Assembly: GCA_944548615.1 (NCBI GenBank)
Contig: OX155980.1
Location: 41,189,365-41,253,364, forward strand
Direction: 5' to 3'
DNA: 64,000 bases
DNA from: Micropterix aruncella
Taxonomy: Eukaryota; Arthropoda; Insecta; Lepidoptera; Micropterigidae
Of this stretch, positions 51,862-63,311 are shown one piece after another. Each line of letters starts with the position of its first letter. The stretch's first letter is position 1. Under the pieces are notes generated by a model that worked only from the letters and a program-made list of their open reading frames with translations, had not been told where the DNA came from and ran no database searches. The translations under genes were made by a program, and so were the position numbers.

Positions 51862-51902
51862 CAACTCGAGACTGCTATACGGCTTTTTTGGAAGCAGCCT
51901 CG
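51852..51902 (+). promoter_or_regulatory. -1 ribosomal frameshift signal (A AAA AAC plus stem-loop)
   Basis: Heptamer A-AAA-AAC at 51852-51858 in the gag frame (codons TCA AAA AAC TGA). After an 8-nt spacer comes a stem CGAG-A-CTGC (51867-51875) pairing with GCAG-C-CTCG (51894-51902), with an 18-nt loop and one A/C mismatch. The pol frame is open from 51813 through this site, so a -1 shift gives Gag-Pol. Heptamer, spacing and structure all fit the classical signal. Confidence 0.85.
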
Positions 51903-54900
51903 GTTTATTTTTCTAAACATAGGGATTCGTTTCGTCCATATTTAGAAATCGATTTAGGTGATATTAAGGTTTGTGGTTTGCTTGACTCTGGTTCTTCTGT
52001 GTCCATTCTAGGTGCAAAAGCACACCTTAAGTTACTCAAATTAGGTTATTCTATACATTCTCTTGACGATATTACTCTTAATACAGCCAATTCATCTAGG
52101 GTTAAAGTACTAGGTTACATGTACCTTCCTTTTAAATTTAACAATATTTGTCATGTTATTAAAACGTTGGTTGCTCCTGATATATCTTCACCATTAATTT
52201 TGGGTGTTGACTTTTTTAAATCTTTTAAATTGGCACCAGATTTAGTAAACTTGATCAAGAATAATACTTCTGATAACTCTTCATTTTTGGACTCTGTTAA
52301 TGAACTTTGTGTTATTCAGGATTTTGATAATTTGTCGGAAGAACAAAGGTCGCTTGCGGCTGTTGTTCTCAAACAGTTCCACGAGATTTCGACAGAAGTC
52401 AGAGGTTTAGGTCGCACTTCGCTCATTAAGCTTACCATCGACACTGGTACCGTTGCGCCTATAAAGCAAAGATACTACCCTCTTTCTCCTGCTCGTTTAG
52501 CTGTATTAAACTCGGAAATTGATAGATTGTTAGAACTTAAAATAATTGAACCTAGTGTTAGTTCGTGGAATAGTCCCACTTTGTTTGTGCCCAAACCTGA
52601 TGGTTCTTTGCGCTTTTGTTTGGATAGCAGGAAGCTCAATTCTGTGACCCGTACAGATGCTTATCCGCTTCCTTATATTTCCTCGATATTGGATAACCTC
52701 AGGGGTGCAAAATTTTTGTCGTCTATCGATCTTAGCATGGCATTTTTTCAATTACCTTTGGAAGATTCGTCAAAGGAAAAAACTGCATTTACTGTTCCTG
52801 CCCGCGGAATGTTTCATTTTACGGTCGCCGCTTTCGGGTTATGCAACAGTCCCGCCACAATGCAGAAACTTGCTGACAGACTATTTGATCCTAGTTTCAA
52901 TAATAAGGTTTTTGTATATTTGGACGACATAATCGTCATTAGTTCAACCTTTGAGGAACATTTATCCTTGCTGAATCGCGTTTACGAACGCTTAAAATTG
53001 GCCAATCTTTCGATCAATGGCAGTAAATGTAAATTTTTCCGGAAGGAGTTGAAGTATCTTGGATATGTGGTCGACGAACGTGGTCTTCGTACCGATCCCG
53101 AAAAAGTTAAGTCAATTTTGGAATTTCCAACTCCTACCAATCCCAAACAAGTCAAGATGTTCTTAGGAACCGCAGGTTGGTATCGGCGTTTTATTCGCAA
53201 TTTTTCTTCTATTGCCGCTCCTCTATCCCGTCTTACCAGTACTAGAAAGGATTCACCTCCATTTATTTGGTCGGATTTGGCAGAAGAAGCATTCCAACAG
53301 TTAAAAACTGCTTTAGTTACTAGTCCTGTGCTTTCATGTCCAAACTTTGAGTTACCATTTTCTATTCATTGCGATGCTTCAGCGTATGGCTTAGGTGGTA
53401 TGTTGACCCAGAATTTTGAAGGAGTAGATCATCCTATTGCTTACTGCAGTAGAACTTTATCTTCCGTTGAATGTCGTTACTCAGCCACAGAACGTGAAGC
53501 TTTAGCTGTGATTTTCACTTTGGAACATTTTCGTCCTTATTATGACGGTGGTTCAAAAGTTACGATTTATACGGACCACTCAAGTTTAAAATGGTTTCTT
53601 AAGTTACAGAACCCGACTGGTCGATTAGCTCGATGGGGTCTCCGTTTAGCTCAGTTTAATTTTGAAATTCTTCACCGTCGCGGTATTGATAATGTAGTTC
53701 CAGATGCGCTTTCTCGGATGTTACCTGTCAATGCCATATCAACTAATTCCGATTCTTGGTATACAAAATTATTTAACGGCGTTTCGTCAAACCCTGGTGG
53801 ACATCCTAATTTTAGTATTAAAGATGGACGTTTATTCCGTTATTGCAAAAGCAAATATCGTTTGACAAACTCTTTCGATTGGAAACTAGTCGTTCCTTTA
53901 ACTGAAAGAGAAGCGTTAATTAAAGATTGTCATGACTCTGAGTTTTCTCTGCATTTTGGCATTTTCAAAACGCATAAGAAGTTGTGCTTACGATTCTATT
54001 GGCCTTCTATGCATGCTGACGTAACCCAGTACGTTAATCGATGTGAGAAATGTCAGGCGTACAAAGTTCCGAATAGGTCACCTTTTGGATTGCTTGGAAG
54101 TCCGAAAGTCTGTGAACGTCCCTTTCAAACTATTAGCACAGATTTGTTAGGTCCTTATCCGATGACGCGTAATAAATTTATGCATATTCTTGTCGTCACT
54201 TGTTGCTTTTCAAAATATTGCTTGTTATTTCCGTTAAGAAGGTCTGTTGCATCATCCATTTGTAGACATATGGAAAATGATGTATTTCTTAAGTACGGAG
54301 TTCCTCATACTGTTATCGCTGATAACGGAAAGCAGTTCGTTAGCAAAGATTTTCGTGACTTGATGTCTAAATATAGCGTTCCTAATTTTCAATTGTCTCC
54401 TTTGTACACTCCTCAGTTTAATACTACTGAAAGACAGAATAGGACTATCGTAACCGCGCTGGCAGTTTTTACTGATACTGACCATCGAGGTTGGGATTTA
54501 CTCCTCCCTAAGATTCAATTTGGGATTAATTCTGCCGTTTGTGAGTCTACCGGATTTAGTCCACATTTTCTAGCCCATGGCCAAGAACCAGTATTGTGTG
54601 GTACTTTTTATTCGCAAGATCCTGTTCTCCAAAAGGATGTAATTTTTGGAAATAGGTCGGATTTCGCGCAAGACTTAGGGGAACTTGAGAATATTTTCCA
54701 AAAAGTTCGTTCCCGGTTGATTGATTCTCACGCGACCAATAAAAAATATTATGATCGTAAACGAAGAAACTTAGACTGTAATGTAGGGGATATTGTATGG
54801 AAGAAATCGTATCCACAAAGTAATGCTGGCACATATTTTTCTGCCAAGTTTGCTCCTAAATTCGTTAAATGTAAAATTATTCGTAAATATTCTTCTTTGG

Positions 54901-54992
54901 TTTATGATTTAGCCGATATGAATGGAAAATTTCTAGGAAAATGGCATGCAAAAGACTTGAAATTGGATTATAAACCTCAGTCTGATGCTTAA
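51858..54992 (+). CDS. pol: Gypsy Pol polyprotein (expressed as Gag-Pol by -1 frameshift)
   Basis: About 1044 aa after the frameshift at 51858; there is no suitable ATG at its start. Counting from the TTG codon at 51888: aspartic protease D-S-G-S (33-36); RT (about 190-370) with F-V-Y-L-D-D at 342-347; RNase H with D496 and Y-T-D-H (561-564); integrase zinc domain H682, H689, C719, C722; catalytic core D752, D812, E848 (D,D35E); then a C-terminal region without an obvious chromodomain. All expected active-site residues are present and there is no stop. Typical order PR-RT-RNH-IN places it in Metaviridae/Gypsy. It should copy the element RNA and insert the DNA. Confidence 0.95.
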   Translation: MTTRDCYTAFLEAASVYFSKHRDSFRPYLEIDLGDIKVCGLLDSGSSVSILGAKAHLKLLKLGYSIHSLDDITLNTANSSRVKVLGYMYLPFKFNNICHVIKTLVAPDISSPLILGVDFFKSFKLAPDLVNLIKNNTSDNSSFLDSVNELCVIQDFDNLSEEQRSLAAVVLKQFHEISTEVRGLGRTSLIKLTIDTGTVAPIKQRYYPLSPARLAVLNSEIDRLLELKIIEPSVSSWNSPTLFVPKPDGSLRFCLDSRKLNSVTRTDAYPLPYISSILDNLRGAKFLSSIDLSMAFFQLPLEDSSKEKTAFTVPARGMFHFTVAAFGLCNSPATMQKLADRLFDPSFNNKVFVYLDDIIVISSTFEEHLSLLNRVYERLKLANLSINGSKCKFFRKELKYLGYVVDERGLRTDPEKVKSILEFPTPTNPKQVKMFLGTAGWYRRFIRNFSSIAAPLSRLTSTRKDSPPFIWSDLAEEAFQQLKTALVTSPVLSCPNFELPFSIHCDASAYGLGGMLTQNFEGVDHPIAYCSRTLSSVECRYSATEREALAVIFTLEHFRPYYDGGSKVTIYTDHSSLKWFLKLQNPTGRLARWGLRLAQFNFEILHRRGIDNVVPDALSRMLPVNAISTNSDSWYTKLFNGVSSNPGGHPNFSIKDGRLFRYCKSKYRLTNSFDWKLVVPLTEREALIKDCHDSEFSLHFGIFKTHKKLCLRFYWPSMHADVTQYVNRCEKCQAYKVPNRSPFGLLGSPKVCERPFQTISTDLLGPYPMTRNKFMHILVVTCCFSKYCLLFPLRRSVASSICRHMENDVFLKYGVPHTVIADNGKQFVSKDFRDLMSKYSVPNFQLSPLYTPQFNTTERQNRTIVTALAVFTDTDHRGWDLLLPKIQFGINSAVCESTGFSPHFLAHGQEPVLCGTFYSQDPVLQKDVIFGNRSDFAQDLGELENIFQKVRSRLIDSHATNKKYYDRKRRNLDCNVGDIVWKKSYPQSNAGTYFSAKFAPKFVKCKIIRKYSSLVYDLADMNGKFLGKWHAKDLKLDYKPQSDA

Positions 54993-55518
54993 AACCGCCT
55001 TGTTATCTTTTAATCTTCGTGGGTTCGATGGTTTCATTTAGTCTTCAGAATATGAGTTCAGTAATTGCGTTGTTCATTCTTAAATTATGTTCAATGCAGT
55101 GTAGCGTGTAAGGTCCGCAGCGTGATTTATAATATCACGTTTTGGTAGTAAGTACTTGATGAAAGTTTGTTGTATGTATGTAAGTGAATGTTGATGCATG
55201 AGTCTGCAACTGGAATTCTCATTTTTCTTCGAACATGCATAGTGTATAGGAAAGGTTGCAGTTTATCATTTTCGTTGGGTTACTTACCAGATTGAGCTTT
55301 GTCTCATTGTAACTGCTCAAACTTCTGTATTGGCTCTGCTGTTTCTGTATCACTCGACATTGCATAACCCGACTAAACTGTGATTTCTCATCGTTCTTCT
55401 CGAACATTTACGAGCTATTTGTTGAAATTTTTGTTGCTTTTGCCTTTTTTCTTGTTTTTAATGCATTGAGGGCAATGCAATTCGTTTCCTGTTTACATTA
55501 TTTACCAGGTCACTCTTT

Positions 55519-55530
55519 TAGAAGGGGGGC
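55519..55530 (+). promoter_or_regulatory. Gypsy polypurine tract
   Basis: AGAAGGGGGGC directly before the 3' LTR at 55531. Such a purine run primes plus-strand DNA synthesis in LTR retrotransposons. Confidence 0.8.
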
Positions 55531-56413
55531 TATAACGAATTTCGTTAAATTTATATCTTTGTTTTAAATTTCCTTTCTATGGCACCTTTTTTGTTTTATA
55601 AAATGTTTATCAAGGTTTGTTTCTTGGCTGAAACAAATGCCTATTAATTCCGCTAGATGTCCATAGTGGGTGGAATATTCGATTTAATTGTTGACAGACA
55701 GCTGGGGGTACTTTCGGGAGAAAAAAAAAGGCGCTTCATCGAATTATACGTGTGGGCTGCGGCATTTTAAATATAAAAATCAGTTTCGGCAAAAAAATCG
55801 GTGTTAAACCTTGTTAAAAATTTAACTGCGGAGTTAGTGCCAGTTCTCCCGTTGTTCGTGAAAAAGTCCAGGAATATCTGTGAGTTGTTTATCCGTTTTT
55901 TCCATATTTTTGAGTAGTGCGAAATTTCGAGCGGTCACTCATGTAATTTTGGGTGATTTCGCAGGGCATTTATCTTGGGCTGGAGAACAGCTCTAAGATC
56001 TTTGAGCTCTGCCTTCGACCAGCCATTTGACTCCCAGGCCCGGCTTTTTCGCAGTAGGTTTTGGGCCGAGGGAACTGAATTTCCGCGACGAAGTCCGGTA
56101 TTACGCTGTCGGAAGTAGAACCCGTATTTGTTGTATATTTTTTCGTATTGCTGCCAACCATTCCGGAAGTTGCCGTTTTTTTGTAATATGTACACTTTAG
56201 GTCTTCTAGTATGTGCACTAGGCCTCGTATAAATAATGTTTTTTTAATAAATACCAGAAAGAAACACTGATTGATTAATTTACCTTTCTCACGACCCGTG
56301 TATTTGATTGTCTTTTTGCTCAAGCTAGCTTATAGTCTTTCCGGCGCCCAATTCTAAATTTATATTGTTTTTTGATATTGTAACCCTTGCAGTTATCCTG
56401 AAAGAAGGCTACA
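55531..56413 (+). repeat. Gypsy 3' LTR
   Basis: 883 bp, reads the same as the 5' LTR base for base as far as I can check by eye. Confidence 0.95.
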
Positions 56414-56417
56414 ATTT

Positions 56418-56929
56418 AGACAACAATTTTCTTGACATTTGGACAGTTAAGGTACACTCGAGATGACATAACGATTCGAAAAATAAATACCACACCCTAC
56501 ATCGGTTCAAGTGTTTAGAACTTATGGTGGAATAAAGAAACGAAAAACATACATAGATGAAACCTAATAACCTATAAATAAATAAATGAATAATTTTTGC
56601 GACGTGCAACTTTACAGTTTTTCACAAATATCTCGAGAACGGTGAGAAAATTAGTGGAAGTGATATTCTAAAAGCCAATATCAGGTCAAATGGCATTGAC
56701 ACGGCTACGATCGGGCAATAAAATACACAAAAAATCGACTTTAAGCTGGAAAACGGTTTCGAATTCACAACTGTGTCAGAAAACGGGGAAAAATTCGACC
56801 GTCAGCGCGGAACGGCAGCACATCTAGTGCTTAATAGTTTTTTTTTCATATTTCCCATATAATTATAATATTTAATCAGTAAAATGTTAAGTTCTTTTAC
56901 ATTGATATATTTACTGGTAGCTCTGCAAA
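56418..56929. other. no gene recognised
   Basis: Flanking DNA of the Gypsy insertion. TGACATTTGGACA occurs on both sides of the element (49138 and about 56433), perhaps an older short repeat in the target. Confidence 0.45.
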
Positions 56930-57560
56930 CAGTAGATGTCGCGTGAATTAGAATCATTAAAACGACCACCATCTTGAAACGGAATAAAACAATAATAATC
57001 CTTCAAGGAATATTCATGCCGAATTCGCGCGCAAGCAACGCGGTCGATCGTATTGCGTAACAAACACAATGTACAATCTAACCGATCGTTCGTTCGTTTT
57101 CTAAACTCAACATAATTATTAATATATTTCAAGTTTTGTGGCAACTTATTATAAAAATGTACGCTTCTATACATCTTTGTGCGTTGGAACTCTAAAGTGG
57201 CAGCCTGCGATGAATGGATATAAAGTGACTTATTCCTTGTATCATGCGTGTGTACATATATGCGATTGTGTTAACCCCTCAAATGAATGGCGATTAGCTC
57301 GGGTTGCCTACGGCAAAATGTATATAAATTTATATTTACATTTACATTTACATTTACATAGAGCGGGGTTTACTATAGAGCTATAGCATTACTATAGAGC
57401 GGATTACTATAAAGCGGCGCACATTTACATTTATATTTACATTTATATAAATTTATATACATTTTGTATACATTTTGCCAAGGCATCCCTTAAGGGACGC
57501 CTCACATTTGAGGGGTTAAACATGTTTGATTTTTCTTATAGAATTCACATATACATTCAT
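56930..57560 (-). pseudogene. LINE ORF2 C-terminal remnant, interrupted by a MITE
   Basis: Minus-strand reading: E-C-I-C-E-F-Y-K (about 57555-57530), then the MITE (57271-57519), then H-T-H-D-T-R-N-K (about 57250) and F-Y-N-K-L-P-Q-N-L-K-Y-I (about 57150-57115). These are the C-terminal landmarks of a CR1/Jockey-class RT. A frame change is present. The match resumes across the MITE, which supports its insertion into the LINE. Confidence 0.65.
57271..57519. mobile_element. piggyBac-like MITE (249 bp with TTAA flanks)
   Basis: TTAA-CCCCTCAAATG at 57271 and CATTTGAGGGG-TTAA ending at 57519: 11-bp perfect terminal inverted repeats beginning CCC and a TTAA duplication, the hallmark of piggyBac-type insertion. 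Subterminal inverted repeats (GGCAAAATGTATA, TATACATTTTGCC) and (TTTACA)n runs fill the interior. There is no ORF. Confidence 0.75.
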
Positions 57561-59579
57561 GAACAAAAATTACATATATCGTGGAAATACGTAGTTCTAT
57601 AATAAATCTTTACTATGTAACATAATTGTATAAGTTTGTTGAAACTCGTTTCCGGAATAAAATAAAATAAAATAATGTGTTGTCGCGAACACCGATGGAC
57701 AGAAACACAGCTTGTCTTCAGGCAGACAGCGTCCGTCCGAGTTAACAAAGCCGTTGACCCGGACATCGGATAATTATATGGGAGACATTGTGAATAATAA
57801 TGAGGGTGTCCGCCGCTGGTCTGCCTCATTAAAATTACGCAATGCTTTTAGGCGAGTTCATTTGCCATATCCCAACTCCTCTGCTGTATAATTAATTAGA
57901 ATTGCAGTCGCTAATTATCGACAGGACTAATAAATACAGCAGTAAGGTTAGCTACAATTTATTTTAACCACGGTATTTGCTCCTATAATATTCAATTATC
58001 GTTACAGGATGCAGAAAATGCAATATATAATGCAATATATAAACGGTCCAATAAAAGTCGGACTAGCTTTCATATAGACACGTTAGTGGCTACTATTAAA
58101 CCCTTAATAAACAGAGCATTGATAAAACATAGGAATATAACAAATTCTCTTATAATTTTTGTAATTTGCGAGAAATCAGTTAAACTCTTTCTGTAAAAAC
58201 TCGGAAAAAGAATATCATTCGTTACTATTAAGACCATATTTTTTAATAAAGGAAACGAGTATTACTGATAATATGTTATTCCTGTATTGAATACTTACAT
58301 AACTACCTGTAGTAAAAGTTTTAGTCCTGAGAACGCACTCCTTTTTTTCTAGAGCTTTTCAAAAAAGGCGGAAAGCCGTTTAACGTCTTTTTTCTCAGGT
58401 CAATATCTGACAAGGGACTAAATGAAAACGAGTGAAAATTTTCCAGAATGTTCTTTATATACATGGCAATGTATATAAAGAACGGCTTTATATACATGGC
58501 AATGTATATATTCGGAGTTCTGTGAGTCCATTCCCCATGACCGGCTCGACGGCTCAAGGCCAGCCAACGGATTAATGCTATGTATGTCACCCCTGTGCAA
58601 GATGTATGTTGAACGATCACATTACCACGGCCACACCTGTATGGTTAGGTTTATGTATAGTTAACGGTGCAAGTATAACCGCATAGTGTCCGAGCAGGAA
58701 GGGTTGTCCCAGCAGACTCCCGCTAACTTTAATTGTACATCGAAACTGGATTTGATTGCAATACAAGTTAGTTAAACGACTTTGATAACTTTGCGGATCG
58801 AATAACTTTTAGTTGGTGCGTTCATAAAGTTATACCTAAGGTTGTGGTTTTCGATCGCTTTACTTAAGTTGAGATTGAGTGCCTTGAGCGAGATATTTGT
58901 CGGTATTTAAAAGCCCCATAATATTCCTACAACCCTTTACAGGTACAGAATGATAAGTACATGTACAAAATGATAGCGTATTATAATTACTTTGGGATAT
59001 ATTGATCCTTATTCTCGATTATGAAGATATTGTTAATGGTTTTAAAATAATAGGGTTCAGTAGAAAGTTATAATCGCCTGCTCTAGATTCACCTGCCACA
59101 CCCGAAAATGGATCCGCGCAACTCCCATTCTAAATAAGAACAATGCCCTGAATATAGGCAGCCGGCGAACGTAAGAATGTGGCTTGGTTAGTGCATAAAA
59201 TATAACAAGGCGTAAAAGCTGTGTATCTACTTGAAAGCTACACAAAGTAACAGAATCCCACTGTTTCAACACTAGCAGTCAAGAGATAAAATTCACAATT
59301 CCGCTACCCAGACTATCTGCTTTCAATAGTTAATTATATGCGGCGTCCAAGGAATAAAACAACCTGCCACCACAACTGAGAGATCGAGATAAGTGTATAC
59401 TTTTTGATTCAGATGTTTTGCGTCGATCTTGCAAGCACTGAAAGAAAAAACGTGATTTTATCAAATTATCTTTGTTTAGTCGCATTGCTGACCGATTTTT
59501 GGCCATTATATACGTCTTGTAGAGAGACACTAAGTCCATAATTGTGGTCATCGAACCCACAGATGTCAACAAATACGCA
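57561..59579. other. no gene recognised
   Basis: Motif-free ORFs only. A ~30-bp tandem duplication with TATATACATGGCAATGTATA lies at about 58457-58510. Confidence 0.4.
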
Positions 59580-59826
59580 AACGCACTGGCCTTCGCACTC
59601 GCACTTCGCACTCACACGCATACAAAAACACACACAGACACACACATACACACACACACATGCACGCACACTCAGATACAAACACGCATCCACTAACACT
59701 GACGCTGACACTCACACTCATACAGAAACACCGACACACACACATTGACATACAACCAACACACACAACCAACACACACATACAGCACTCACCGTGAAAC
59801 ATACACACACACACACACACACACAT
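59580..59826. repeat. CA-rich microsatellite/minisatellite
   Basis: CACACA, CACTCA and CATACA blocks, closing with a pure (CA)n at 59803-59824. Gives spurious Cys/Val-rich and Thr/His-rich ORFs. Confidence 0.9.
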
Positions 59827-61282
59827 GTTAAGGTCTATTGAGGTATTTTGTGTTCTGTTTATCCTGCTGCCTTTTCTTATTAAAATTTCGCGCAGCCAAA
59901 ATGAGTTCATCGCGCCGAAGAACATAAATCGACAATAAAGATTTTCTCTCTCTTTTATTTATAATAACTGCTCGAAAGAAGGAAAAAGGGTGATATTTGA
60001 AACAGCAAAATCCGGAATAGTGAGAGTTCCGATTTTCTCATTAGGCAGTTTAAACGAGGAAAACTTCCATTCGTTACGTTTTTAATTAGCGAATGTTCTT
60101 TGATTCAGTAAACTGTGTATTAAAAGGTAAAGAGCGTCTAAACTCTTACTATCAAAAAAGACTGAGGCAGAAAAGACGTTCAGGAGCAGAGGAAAGAAGC
60201 CGGTGGAAACGGCCGCCGGCGGCTCATATTGTCCTAGCCAAGTTTGTAATAGACATAAAATGGAGAGAGAAAATGAACTTTCGGCCGAGCTCCCGGACGT
60301 CTTAAAAGCTTTGATCTCTTATCGTGCGGCGACTATTTTGTAGTTCTCACTTCATAGTCCTTATCATTTCCATACCGTATTATGATAAAAGTTAAATTTA
60401 CTGATAAAATAGGAATACGCCAAAAAAAAGACTTTACATAAATGTTGATAATGGGGATTGGTAGCTATAGTAGGGTGCGAGGGACCAAGTATTAACTAAG
60501 GAAAAACGCCACAATTTTTGTCATTTTTATATGAAAATTTAGGTCGTTGCAAATTTACATTATTTAAAAAAATCAAACTGAGTGGTTTTACATTTTTTTT
60601 ATTAAACAGATTTTTTCCCTTAAAGATATATAAAATCATATTTTTTTGCTAATGTTTAGTTTCTTTTCAATATAACAATAAATTACCCACTTACTATAAT
60701 ACAATTATCATGTATTACTAACATGTGTGCATTAAGCGATAGCACAAAAGAAGAAACATACTGAGGAAGTAGAAAACTTCCTGTAGCTAAGTGATCGGTT
60801 TATTCGTACGTTACAATGCGACGCGACGGCCACTAATAAAGTAAAAGTGCGGTGTCGCATTTGTATATTATAATCTGCTATTAAAATATTCCATTAAAGT
60901 ATTTAATAACATATTTCGTTTGTTTTTGACTCAACCGTGGCACTTCAATGAGACTCAGAAAGTAGTCCTGCCTTATCGCAGTAGTACCTAAAGTGCACTT
61001 TGCTAAGAACATTAGAAAAACAAAGAATATTTATATTTAATTTATACGCTATTCAACCTGAGCTCAGACAAGTGTATACCTAAAATTTTAAAGCATATGA
61101 CTAGATATTTTTGAGTCTCAAATTCCATTTCTTTTGCACTTTTGCATTTGAATGTGCATGTAACTATTAAATAAATAGCAGTAAAAATTCCGTTTTCTGT
61201 AAGCATCTATATATTTATGTATAATGTAATTATTACTATATTATTAGTTGTTTATCTTTTACCATCTTAACAAAAGTTTTTT
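59827..61282. other. no gene recognised
   Basis: AT-rich apart from a GC-richer patch at 60160-60310 with a 70-codon ORF that lacks known motifs. Confidence 0.4.
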
Positions 61283-61867
61283 TAAGCTATTGCATAGCTT
61301 TTATCGCGGGCCTAGCCAGCGCAGCGCGGCGACCGAATGAAGAAATTTCTTAACGAAAATTAATGATTTTAAACTGATAATTACGTCTAAACGAGTACTA
61401 CTTACGATTTGAAAAAAATATATGTTAAACAAGAACATTTTCCTAATATTCTTAGCTTTGAATATTTTAGATTTTGTTTATAATACATAGTGTAATTAAT
61501 TTGTTAAATTAGGTCTAACCGAACACAAAAACGACTACTACGCAAATACTATCTGGCGTATTATTATGAAACGTGCACCATTTTAAAGATAATTTAATTA
61601 TCTATCTTTTTATCTACGATTTTTTTCGAATAATCCGTTTTTTTTTGCTTTATCGAATAAAAAATTCGTGTGCGGCGCTCTACCGGAAGACGTTTAAATT
61701 ATTCCGAATCATTTGCTTCCACAGCCGCAAATGATTCGGGATAATTTCAAAGTTTTCCGATAGAGCGCAGTTATCTGATATCAGAAAAAATAAAATAAAT
61801 AAATAATTATAATTGCATAAGTTGTTAAAATGCTTTACCGCGGCAGTCCCCGAGTGCCACAAGTATT
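61283..61867 (+). mobile_element. palindrome-bearing MITE, copy 7
   Basis: 61285-61865 between TA dinucleotides. Left end AGCTATTGCATAGC present. The right end has a small deletion removing most of the inner AGCTATTGC copy and one base change (CACAAG). Internal palindrome at about 61674-61767. Confidence 0.85.
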
Positions 61868-61889
61868 ATTTTTTTCTTACCGATTGATC

Positions 61890-62290
61890 ATCATCATCAT
61901 CAACCCGTAGACGTCCACTGTTGGACACAGGCCTCCCCCATAGAATGCCAAAACGGACGGTGTTGAGCCGCCTTCATCCACCTACTTGCTCCGACCGTGG
62001 CAATGTCATCGGGCCATCTTGTGGGTGGTCGTCCTACTGCCGATTCGTAGCCGCTATTCAAGAACCTTTATTCCTCAGCGATTGTCGGGTCTGAGAGCTA
62101 TATGGTCTGCCTATTGCCACTTCAACTTGCTAATTTTACGAACTATGTCAGTGACATTGGTTCGTCTGATGATTTCCTTGTTTTGGACTCTTATCACACA
62201 GCAATACTCCAAGCATAGCTCTCTCCTTGTCTCGTTGGGCGATTTTCAGCTTGTCTATGAGGCAAATAGTTAGCAAACACGTCTCGGTGC
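61890..62290 (-). pseudogene. RTE-type LINE C-terminal fragment
   Basis: Minus strand reads, with stops and frame changes, K-I-A-Q-R-D-K-E-R-A-M-L-G-V, I-S-K-L-K-W-Q, and a terminal region with V-G-G. The plus strand starts with TCATCATCATCATCAACCCG, the complement of the (ATG)n tail typical for this group. It is a dead copy related to that at 11310. Confidence 0.75.
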
Positions 62291-62533
62291 CGTATGTAAT
62301 CAACATCAACGATCGTTGCGTGCGTGATTTTGTTTAATTATTTTTCTGAAATTTATATAACTTCAATCACTTTTACTATTACCTGCAAATAAACTATTTA
62401 TTTATTCATTTATTTTATTTATTTGTTACAATAACTAAAAAATAAATAAAAGGAATAATTAGTTTATTATTATTATTATTTTTAAATTTTAGCGAATTAT
62501 ACATACAGGTTTTATTGTATAATCGTATACTCG

Positions 62534-62803
<270 letters not shown>

Positions 62804-62973
62804 AAGATGATTATAAATTAAATAATTATAAAAGCCACTTACATCGTGACGAAGGATTCCCTTGATCGGATTCGGGAATGCTTTAGGTGTTACCGAGAAT
62901 GATGAATGCCTCTCACTTGCGGAAAGAGGAGTAGGTTTAAGTTGGGCCCATTTTACAACTAGTAACGCTCACC
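62804..62973 (-). repeat. 170-bp repeat unit, direct copy 1 (candidate exon)
   Basis: Matches 63360-63529 in the same orientation with few differences and 63539-63696 inverted. On the minus strand a frame of about 38 codons ([15 protein letters not shown] ... P-I-K-G-I-L-R-H-D) ends at a good splice-donor-like GAT|GTAAGT. A convincing acceptor is not visible. It may be a captured or real exon; I do not recognise the protein. Confidence 0.4.
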
Positions 62974-63311
62974 CTTCATCCAATTATCTCAAAAATTAAG
63001 CTACAATCCTTCTTTATACGTAAACTCACTCAATTTCCTATTATTTCAAGGGAAATAACAAGACAAGACGAGCTACTTGACAGATGGAAGAATTTAAAAT
63101 TTCGAATTTCGTTTTTTTATTTTCTAAAGGTGCGATATAAAGAAGCTGCGATCAATATTCAGCTGAAAACTTAAAACTAAAGGCGTGACATGCCCTCATA
63201 TCAATGAAAGGAAGCAGTCAGCTCTTTCCTATTGGTTGGAAAGATTACCTTTAACCTAAATGGATTATTTACAATGAACGAAACATAAAATATGTAAAAA
63301 TTCAATATTTT

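Larger units (their letters stand above)
49150..56417 (+). mobile_element. complete Gypsy LTR retrotransposon
   Basis: ATTT at 49150-49153 and 56414-56417 is a 4-bp target duplication. LTRs of 883 bp each (49154-50036, 55531-56413) show no difference that I can find by eye. Gag and pol are complete and in different frames linked by a -1 frameshift signal. There is no env-like ORF in the ~540 bp after pol. LTR ends are TA...CA, not TG...CA. This looks like a very recent, potentially active insertion. Confidence 0.96.

Noticed and set aside
54993..55530. env gene after Gypsy pol
   Set aside because: Only a 62-codon minus-strand ORF is present; no signal peptide, membrane segment or long plus-strand frame.
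59566..59925. Cys/Val-rich ORF
   Set aside because: Comes from the CA-rich microsatellite.
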